Shown here piece after piece: positions 58,362 through 64,000 of a stretch of DNA of 64,000 nt. The DNA comes from Actinokineospora alba (GTDB taxonomy: Bacteria; Actinomycetota; Actinomycetes; Mycobacteriales; Pseudonocardiaceae). The notes below the pieces were generated by a model. It searched no databases and was not told where the DNA came from. It saw nothing but the letters and a program-made list of their open reading frames with translations. Every line of letters begins with the position of its first letter. The first letter of the stretch is position 1. Both the position numbers and the translations under genes were made by a program. The stretch is taken from positions 6,634,001 to 6,698,000 of the forward strand of contig NZ_SNXU01000001.1 of NCBI RefSeq assembly GCF_004362515.1, in the 5' to 3' direction.

Positions 58362-58571
58362 CGGAAATCCCCCTGTCTCGCCGTTCGATGACACAACTCT
58401 CGTACATCGACCAAGGTCGAGGTCAAGCCACGTTTCACCGGTCCACACAGGACGCCCTGGAACCCCTGGCTGAAACTCGTCCACCGCCGCGCGATTTCGA
58501 TACCCGCCGCGTGACCGAGATACCGGGAACATGCGAGTCGCGGTCCTCACTGATCCAACCTCCGAGGTCGA

Positions 58572-58742
58572 TGGCCGCGAGTTGGGGGCGCGCAGGTCAG
58601 GGCGGTCGACGACGATGGTGCCGGTTGGCTCGTCGGCTCCGCCGAATCTGGCGAGCATGGGTTCGACGGCGCGCTCGGCGAGATCCTCGTGGTTGAGGTC
58701 GATCGCGGTGATGACGGGGGCCGTTCGAGCGTGTTCGGCGTC
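58572..58742 (-). pseudogene. C-terminal fragment of a LacI-family regulator
   Basis: On the minus strand, directly after an in-frame TAA, the frame reads APVITAIDLNHEDLAERAVEPMLARFGGAD and then TGTIVVDRPDLRAPNSRP. This is the characteristic end of a LacI/GalR sensor domain. The DNA-binding domain and most of the sensor are missing. It shows truncation of a sugar-regulator gene; no function is expected. The rest of the 548-bp gap (58362-58909) contains nothing else I recognise. Confidence 0.6.
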
Positions 58743-58909
58743 TTAGCAGATCGACGACCGAGTGAAAATCGCCCGTTCGGACGTATCCGATCGCGTAACA
58801 GGCGGAGCGCGCTGAGCGACCACTACTCAGTGGGATGCATATATGACCGTGTGCGATGGCCATCTCAGGATCGAATCAGGTACGGGGCCGGCTGGAGGTA
58901 AGGGTTCCC

Positions 58910-60664
58910 ATGTCTCGCAACGACGATTTCGACGGCGACGGACGCGCGGAGTTGCTGGTGTCCAGCCCTTGGGGCATCGGGATCCTCGAGATGTCGGGCA
59001 GCACGTTCACCGCGCCGGTGATGGCGCCCAACGGCACCCGGTTCGGCGGCTGGCTGCTCAACACCGGGGACAACCGGTTCGGCCCCGTCGGGGACTTCGA
59101 CGGCGATGGCCGGGCCGAGATCGTGTTCTCGAGCCCTTGGGGCATAGGCGTTCTTGAACAGCGGGGCAGCACGTTGGCACCGCTGATGATGGCGCCCAAT
59201 GGCACGCGCTTCGGCGGCTGGAATTTCCAGTCGGGCGACAACCGCTTCGAGAAGGCCGGGGACTTCGACGGCGACGGGCGCACCGAGCTGCTCATCTCGA
59301 GCCCGTGGGGCCTCGGCGTGTTGGAGCTCGCCGGGTCGTCGCTCGCGGCTCCGATGATGGCACCTAACGGCACCCGGTTCGGCGGCTGGAACCTCCAGAC
59401 CGGGGACAACCGATTCGGGCCCGTCGGCGACTTCGACGGTGACGGTCGGGTCGAGGTGTTCGTCTCCAGCCCTTGGGGCGTGGGGATTCTGCAACTGCAG
59501 GGCAACACGATGCGGCCGCTCATGATGGCGCCGAACGGGACGAGGTTCGGCGGCTGGCTGCTCAACACCCGGGACAACTTCTTCCGTATCGCCGCGGATT
59601 TCGACGGCGACGGGCGTGCGGAGCTCCTCGTGACCAGTCCCTGGGGCATTGGGATTCTCGAACTCTCCGGCGGAACCCTCTCGGCGGTCACGATGGCGGC
59701 GAACGGGACGCGCCTGGGTGGCTGGGTCGTCGACACGACGAACAACCGCTTCGGTCCGGCGGCGGACTACGACGGCGACGGGCGGGCCGAGCTGCTGATG
59801 AGCAGCCCGTGGGGAATCGGCACGCTCGAGCTGAACGGCGGGGCTCTCACCTCCCCGCTCATGGCCGCGAACGGCACGCGCGTCGGGGGCTGGGTCGTCG
59901 ACACCACGAACAACCGGTACGGCCCGGCCGCGGACTACGACGGCGACGGACGCGCCGAGCTCATCGCCACCAGCCCCTGGGGACTCGGCGTGCTCAAGCC
60001 GACCGGCACGTCGGCGGGATCGCCGGTGATGGCCCCCAACGGCACCCGCTTCGGCGGCTGGAACCTCCAGACGGTCGACAACCGGTTCGGCGTCCGCCGG
60101 TCGTGCTTCGAGCACGTCGTGATCCACTTCAAGACGCTCGTCGCGCAAACCGCCGCCATCACCACGTTCATGGACACGCAGTACAAGGCGATGGAGGACC
60201 TGTTCGCCGACTACGGCATCGCGACCTACCGCGGGACGACCGAGGACCTGAGCGCCGACACGACGCTCGCGGGCGTGGTCGACCTCGACGTGGGCTCGTG
60301 TCTCCTCGGAGTCCCCACGGCCGAACACAACACGCTCTTCGCCCGGCGCAACGGCGCGGGCGTCAACGACATTGTCGTCTATGTCGTCCGGACCCTGACC
60401 AACGGCGCGGGATCGACGAACCTGCTCGGCTGCGCCACCCACCCGGCCAACCAGCCGGGGTGCGCGGTCGTACAGGCGAACGCCCGGTGGCTGCTCGCCC
60501 ACGAGGTGGGCCACGTGCTCGGGCTCAGACACTGGGCCAACCCGCCCGCGACGAACAGCCAGTACCTCATGTTCCCCAACGTCGGTTGGACGGGCACGCC
60601 GCCGGACATCGTCCAGACGGAGGTCGCGACCATGGTGGACTCGGCCCTCACCCGGGCCTTCTGA
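58910..60664 (+). CDS. FG-GAP repeat protein fused to a metzincin-type protease
   Basis: A 584-residue two-part protein. Residues about 4-395 are seven near-identical units of roughly 53 residues, each with the calcium-binding D(F/Y)DGDGRAEL loop, SPWGIGxLE, MAxNGTRxGGW and DNRFGP, as in VCBS/FG-GAP (integrin-like) propellers. The C-terminal about 190 residues contain LLAHEVGHVLGLRHW (HExxHxxGxxH, His531, Glu532, His535, His541), the zinc site of metzincins, with a downstream Met (YLMFPN). No signal peptide is seen at this start; an ATG at 58856 does not add one. A calcium-stabilised adhesive or substrate-targeted protease is inferred. The HEAT gene follows by 13 bp. Confidence 0.85.
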   Translation: MSRNDDFDGDGRAELLVSSPWGIGILEMSGSTFTAPVMAPNGTRFGGWLLNTGDNRFGPVGDFDGDGRAEIVFSSPWGIGVLEQRGSTLAPLMMAPNGTRFGGWNFQSGDNRFEKAGDFDGDGRTELLISSPWGLGVLELAGSSLAAPMMAPNGTRFGGWNLQTGDNRFGPVGDFDGDGRVEVFVSSPWGVGILQLQGNTMRPLMMAPNGTRFGGWLLNTRDNFFRIAADFDGDGRAELLVTSPWGIGILELSGGTLSAVTMAANGTRLGGWVVDTTNNRFGPAADYDGDGRAELLMSSPWGIGTLELNGGALTSPLMAANGTRVGGWVVDTTNNRYGPAADYDGDGRAELIATSPWGLGVLKPTGTSAGSPVMAPNGTRFGGWNLQTVDNRFGVRRSCFEHVVIHFKTLVAQTAAITTFMDTQYKAMEDLFADYGIATYRGTTEDLSADTTLAGVVDLDVGSCLLGVPTAEHNTLFARRNGAGVNDIVVYVVRTLTNGAGSTNLLGCATHPANQPGCAVVQANARWLLAHEVGHVLGLRHWANPPATNSQYLMFPNVGWTGTPPDIVQTEVATMVDSALTRAF

Positions 60665-60677
60665 GAGGGGTGTGGCG

Positions 60678-61130
60678 ATGGCCATGAACATGCAGGAGAT
60701 CCGGTCGCGGCTCAGCTCCATCGAGGGCGACGCGCAGATGTACGTCGACCTCGGTGACGACGAGGTCCCCCTGCTGGTGGAACTCCTCGACGACGAGGAG
60801 GCATGGATGGCGCAGCGAGCGGTGTACGCCCTCGCCAGGATCGCGACACCGGACGCTCTCGCCGCGCTCGAGCAGGCCAGCGACAGCAGCCGCGCGGAGG
60901 TGCGCGTCGCCTGCGCGACCAGTGCGAACCTGCTCCCATCGGAGGCCGCCGACCGAGTCCTGACCAAACTCCTGACCGATCGGGAGGTGGGAGTGCGAAA
61001 GTTCGCCGTCGAAAGCGTGACGCCCGACAACGAGGACAGCGTCCGACAGCTCGTGGCCGAGATGACCGACGCGGACGACGACGCCCTCAGGGCCAAAGCG
61101 CAGACCCGGGCGCGCGAACTCGGATACTGA
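60678..61130 (+). CDS. Small HEAT-repeat protein
   Basis: A 150-residue all-helical protein with about three HEAT/PBS-lyase-type repeats (VPLLVELLDDEEAWMAQRAVYALARI, DALAALEQASDSSRAEVRVACATSA, VLTKLLTDREVGVRKFAVESV). Such proteins mediate protein-protein contacts; no enzyme is implied. ATG 60678 was chosen because AGAGGGG lies seven bases upstream; GTG 60672 and ATG 60684 are alternatives. It is 13 bp after the FG-GAP/metzincin gene and likely cotranscribed, so it may be its inhibitor, chaperone or immunity-type partner (inference). Confidence 0.8.
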   Translation: MAMNMQEIRSRLSSIEGDAQMYVDLGDDEVPLLVELLDDEEAWMAQRAVYALARIATPDALAALEQASDSSRAEVRVACATSANLLPSEAADRVLTKLLTDREVGVRKFAVESVTPDNEDSVRQLVAEMTDADDDALRAKAQTRARELGY

Positions 61131-61202
61131 CCCACCCCAATCGCCCGGTAACTCCCCCTGCGGTTCGGCCGATGATGTGGGTAGAGCGATGCGGAGCGTG
61201 CC

Positions 61203-62939
61203 ATGGCCCAGCCGTCCGATGACGTATCAGTCGTCCTGGTGCACGGAATCGGCGCGCAGGCGATAGGTGACACGCTCAGCAAGTTCCTCCGCGGCTTGGA
61301 GACCACCCTTGTCGATCGCCCGAACCTGATCCGCGTCGACGAGGCCACCGCGCGGGTGACTGTCGCGGACAAAACGGTGACGGTGCACGAGGCGTGGTGG
61401 GCCGACATCCTCGGCGGGGACACCGTGCGCGGCACGTTCCGGCCGCTCGACATCCATGTCCTGGCCTGGTTCCCGTGGCTCAACCTCAAATTCGCCGCCT
61501 ACGCCAACCGGCCCGTCGTCCGCGCGATTCTCTGGACACTCGTGTTGGCGCCCGCGGCGGTGCTGATGCAGTTGACCGCCCGAGTGTGGCTCCCGGTCGC
61601 GTCCTTCTTCATGCGGATGAGGAGGGGCGACTCGACGGAGCGGTTCACGATGGGCCCGCTGTTCGACGAGGTGCTCGCCGATGTCGGCAACTACCTGGCC
61701 TCCGCCGGAAGGGCGACGCGCCCGGGATCGTCCGTTGCCGACGCCGCCGCGCGCATCCAGCAGCGGGTGATCGACGCGGTACGTGCGGCCAATCCGGATG
61801 GAACCCGGCGGGTGGTGGTGGTCGCGCACAGTCTGGGCACGGTGATCGCCTACCACGCCTTGGCCGGGACACTCGCGGCAAAGCCCGGCGCGGCCGTGCC
61901 CCTGCTGGCAGGCGAAGACGCCGAACGCGTCTCGCACCTGATCACCATCGGCAGCCCACTGGCGAAGATCCGCTGGATCTGGCCGATGCTGGTCTCACCC
62001 CATGCCAGCCTGGCGACACGCATCCCGAACTTGTCCTGGACGAACCTGCGCGACCGACTCGATCTCGTCGCGGGCAAGCTCCGCCACCAGACCACGTGGG
62101 GTCCGGTGCACGACATACCCTTGTTCGGCCGCGCATGGCTGGCCACCGCCCACACCGCCTACGAGCGCGACCCGGATTTCACCGAAGTCCTCCTGTCCGC
62201 CCTCGGCGTCGAGCGGCGGCCGACACACGAACTCTCGGTCGCCACCCGGGTGCGGTTGCTCGCGGTGTCCCTCGGATCCATTGCGGCGGCACTGTTCCTC
62301 GTCGTGTTCGCGCTCGCTGTCTCACTCGCCGCGTCCGCGGCGGTGCTGTTCGTCCTGGCAGGCTCATTCGCCCTGGCGACCGCGCTCGACGTGGCGGGTT
62401 TCGGCGCCGACGCGATCGACACCGGTTTCCGACTGGGATTCGTGCTCGCCCTCTACGGCTATCCGCTGGTGCTCGGGATCCTGCTTCCGTTCGGCTGGGG
62501 GCGGGTCGTCGCCGGATACGAGCACTACGCGTTCCGGTATGGACAGTGGCCGCCAGAATCGCCGAAGGAGGAGGTCGACGAGCCCGCACCCCCGGCCGCT
62601 GCTCCGTTGAGACTGCGGGACCGGATCTCGGGGTGGCTGCTCGTTCTGGCGCTACTAGCGGCCGCCCTCCCACTCGGTGTCGTCATCTACCAAGACGTCT
62701 CGCCGGGCACACCCGGACCGTTCGATCCGGGATTGAGCAGCGGCGCCCGCGTCGGCTATGTGGCCCTCGCGCTCTTCGAAGGAGCGCTCACCGAAATCGT
62801 GGTCGGCTTACTCCTCGCCGCACTCTGGGTGATCCTGTTCGAAGGGCTGCCGACGGTCTTGCGGGCATACCGCCGCTGGGTTCACGATGTGACCGTCCCG
62901 CCGCGCGCGGATGTCGCGAGCCCTATCGCCGACGCCTAA
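61203..62939 (+). CDS. Membrane-anchored alpha/beta hydrolase (lipase-like)
   Basis: A 578-residue protein. An alpha/beta-hydrolase domain starts VVLVHGIGAQ (oxyanion HGxG), with the nucleophile elbow VVAHSLGTVIAY (GxSxG relaxed to AHSLGT) and a late His candidate in TTWGPVHDIPLFG. A hydrophobic helix (VVRAILWTLVLAPAAVLMQL) interrupts the first part and five or six transmembrane helices make up the C-terminal half. It is likely an ester or lipid hydrolase facing the cytoplasm. ATG 61203 has GGAGCG upstream. The 72-bp gap to the HEAT gene suggests possible but not certain cotranscription. Confidence 0.85.
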   Translation: MAQPSDDVSVVLVHGIGAQAIGDTLSKFLRGLETTLVDRPNLIRVDEATARVTVADKTVTVHEAWWADILGGDTVRGTFRPLDIHVLAWFPWLNLKFAAYANRPVVRAILWTLVLAPAAVLMQLTARVWLPVASFFMRMRRGDSTERFTMGPLFDEVLADVGNYLASAGRATRPGSSVADAAARIQQRVIDAVRAANPDGTRRVVVVAHSLGTVIAYHALAGTLAAKPGAAVPLLAGEDAERVSHLITIGSPLAKIRWIWPMLVSPHASLATRIPNLSWTNLRDRLDLVAGKLRHQTTWGPVHDIPLFGRAWLATAHTAYERDPDFTEVLLSALGVERRPTHELSVATRVRLLAVSLGSIAAALFLVVFALAVSLAASAAVLFVLAGSFALATALDVAGFGADAIDTGFRLGFVLALYGYPLVLGILLPFGWGRVVAGYEHYAFRYGQWPPESPKEEVDEPAPPAAAPLRLRDRISGWLLVLALLAAALPLGVVIYQDVSPGTPGPFDPGLSSGARVGYVALALFEGALTEIVVGLLLAALWVILFEGLPTVLRAYRRWVHDVTVPPRADVASPIADA

Positions 62940-62959
62940 GCCAGGTCAGAGGGGGCGGA

Positions 62960-63020
62960 CGTTCTCCGCTTGCGGCCGCCTCGGTGACCTCTACGGCCGC
63001 AAACGGATCTTTCTGCTTCA
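62960..63020 (+). pseudogene. MFS transporter fragment
   Basis: A short plus-strand frame reads FSACGRLGDLYGRKRIFLL, the loop 2-3 motif A of major facilitator transporters (GxLaDxxGrkr). Neither flank continues as a transporter, so only about 20 codons survive. It ends a few bases before a CRISPR-like repeat. Confidence 0.55.
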
Positions 63021-63031
63021 GCCGCCCAAGG

Positions 63032-63059
63032 GGGACAGCCCCGCGGGTGCGGGGAGCAC
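63032..63059. CRISPR. Solitary type I-E CRISPR-like repeat
   Basis: Read on the minus strand, GTGCT, then the stem CCCCGC, loop ACCC, stem GCGGGG, then CTGTCCC: 28 nt with the length, 5' GTGCT and 6-bp CCCCGC/GCGGGG stem with tetraloop of actinobacterial type I-E repeats. An 11-nt match (GGGGACAGCCC) to its plus-strand beginning recurs exactly 61 nt further on, the I-E repeat-spacer period, but that copy may instead belong to the transporter remnant. No cas genes or further repeats are in the window. Confidence 0.5.
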
Positions 63060-63071
63060 CCGGACTTACCG

Positions 63072-63570
63072 CCTCAGGTCTTCGGTGTGGTGGGGACAGC
63101 CCTCGTGATCTAGCTGATCTCCCGGGTCTCGCGCACAACGGAACTGCGCGCCGAGCGCATCGAGTTCGACGAGACCGCGCGCCAGTTCGTCACCGACACC
63201 CTCGCCCACGACGGGCAGCTCACGCTCATCGCCAACAAGCGGCAGACCGGCGAAGCCACCGAATACCAGGAAAAGGAACTCGAACAGCGAGACATGAACC
63301 CCCTCCCCGGAACCGCCGACGTCCTGTTCCTCGAGATCGACGTCACCGACCCCTCACAGTTCAGCGGCGTCCTCTCAGTACGCGGCCTGGAAGTCGACGG
63401 CTACCGCATCCTGCGCGCCGAGAGCCCCGCCGTCCCCAACGCACTCGCCGCCATCCTCCTCGCCCTGCGCGACAGCACCGGCGTCCGCCCGCACTGCCAC
63501 TTCGAATGGTCCGAAGGCAGCCCGCTGCACCACGTCTTCCGCTACCTCATCCTCGGCCAAGGCCCTGATC
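63072..63570 (+). pseudogene. C-terminal remnant of an APC-type amino acid permease
   Basis: The frame reads LPPQVFGVVGTALVI (end of the last membrane helix), a TAG stop at 63111, then LISRVSRTTELRAERIEFDETARQFV and, later, DVLFLEIDVTDPSQFSGVLSVRG and HHVFRYLILGQGP. This is the conserved cytoplasmic tail of APC-family transporters. All other transmembrane helices are missing and the stop interrupts it. The frame stays open beyond 63570 on the antisense of the TetR gene, but similarity ends here. Confidence 0.6.
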
Positions 63571-63593
63571 CGGTCTCAGCAGTGCCCCACGAC

Positions 63594-64000
63594 TCATCCG
63601 CCGTCGTCGTCACGAACGAGCAAGCCCCGCAAGCACGTCGCTCCGACGACGGCCGCATGGGTGAGTGGATCGTCATCGCGGCGGGTGAAACACCGCAGCA
63701 GCAGGTTGTTCGTCAGCGCGGCGGCCAAGTCGTAGGACGCGAGAGCGTCGTCGAAGAGTCCGTTCCGCTGGCCTGCCGCGATGACGGGCTCGATCAGACT
63801 GGGCAGATCAAGTTCACGTTTGACATGGATCGCCGTCTCGGGGGCGGTAGCGGTGTCATGTGCTACCACCATCAGGAATGCTTCCACATACTCGATATGG
63901 CGCACAGCGAAAGTCGCCAAGCGGCCGAGGAAACGTTTGACGATGACATCGGCTGTGATGCCAAGGGCGATGTCGTCCCCGACTTGCGACTTGAGCTCCT
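63594..64000 (-). CDS. TetR-family regulator, N-terminus outside window
   Basis: About 134 C-terminal residues of a TetR-type repressor reading in from the right edge: ITADVIVKRFLGRLATFAVRHIEYVEAFLMVVAHD, then IEPVIAAGQRNGLFDDALASYDLAAALTNNLLLRCF, a typical TetR ligand-domain helix set (AGQ..G...D...AA). The DNA-binding domain lies beyond base 64000. It converges on the APC permease remnant. Ligand and targets unknown. Confidence 0.8.
   Translation of the reverse strand, partial: ELKSQVGDDIALGITADVIVKRFLGRLATFAVRHIEYVEAFLMVVAHDTATAPETAIHVKRELDLPSLIEPVIAAGQRNGLFDDALASYDLAAALTNNLLLRCFTRRDDDPLTHAAVVGATCLRGLLVRDDDGG

Noticed and set aside
63032..63103. A functional CRISPR array
   Set aside because: Only one full repeat and no cas genes; kept only as a possible fossil.
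63571..64000. Continuation of the plus-strand frame of the APC remnant to the window edge
   Set aside because: The minus strand here has a convincing TetR ligand domain; the open plus frame has no family features.

Overview
The window is high-GC DNA with short intergenic gaps, frequent GTG starts, start/stop overlaps (ATGA, GTGA, TGATG), many LuxR/STAND regulators, ROK and LacI sugar regulators and a tRNA-Pro remnant. This points to a filamentous actinomycete; Pseudonocardiales is my best guess, from general feel rather than a marker gene. No rRNA or intact tRNA was seen.

Layout. 1-5.3 kb: a truncated STAND/LuxR regulator, a cupin, a GAF-LuxR regulator, a secreted protein and a small membrane protein. 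5.4-26 kb: a coherent alpha-glucan locus in two divergent arms around a shared promoter at 18.79-18.86 kb. The left arm encodes a secreted GH66 enzyme with CBM35 modules, a secreted GH31 with three CBM35s, an MsiK/UgpC-type ABC ATPase and a LacI regulator. It is followed, behind two LacI-type operators, by a secreted GH31 alpha-glucosidase and a secreted GH13. The right arm encodes a ROK regulator, a lipoprotein solute-binding protein, two permeases, a cytoplasmic GH15 and a second, cytoplasmic GH66. The arrangement suggests extracellular conversion of dextran-like alpha-1,6-glucan to (cyclic) isomalto-oligosaccharides, ABC import, and linearisation and hydrolysis to glucose inside the cell.

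26-33.7 kb: a STAND/LuxR regulator, a large uncharacterised protein, tandem secreted paralogues, a Pro-rich secreted peptide, a LuxR-like regulator and a CPBP membrane protease. 33.7-37.6 kb: a tightly coupled operon of a J-domain/pseudokinase protein, a VWA protein, a divergent adenylosuccinate synthetase-like enzyme and a NrtR-like degenerate NUDIX protein, preceded by a perfect palindrome. 37.6-38.3 kb: decayed coding remnants.

38.3-48.5 kb looks like a conflict/defence island: a two-ATPase HerA-like protein with a wHTH partner, a SEFIR-domain protein, an uncharacterised regulator-like protein, and a short hydrophobic leader peptide plus a 15-bp hairpin upstream of an XRE-NB-ARC-TPR protein translationally coupled to a DUF6119/TIGR04141-type protein.

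49-57 kb: a PH-like membrane protein, a deiminase-like enzyme, a secreted protein frameshifted at a C6 tract, an acidic small protein, and a STAND-TPR regulator divergent from a leaderless subtilisin. 57.1-57.3 kb carries the 3' half of a tRNA-Pro(GGG) with its terminator, a probable attachment-site scar. To its right are an NmrA-like reductase, several gene remnants, a FG-GAP/metzincin fusion, a HEAT protein, a membrane alpha/beta hydrolase, a solitary type I-E CRISPR-like repeat between MFS and APC transporter fragments, and a TetR gene leaving the window.
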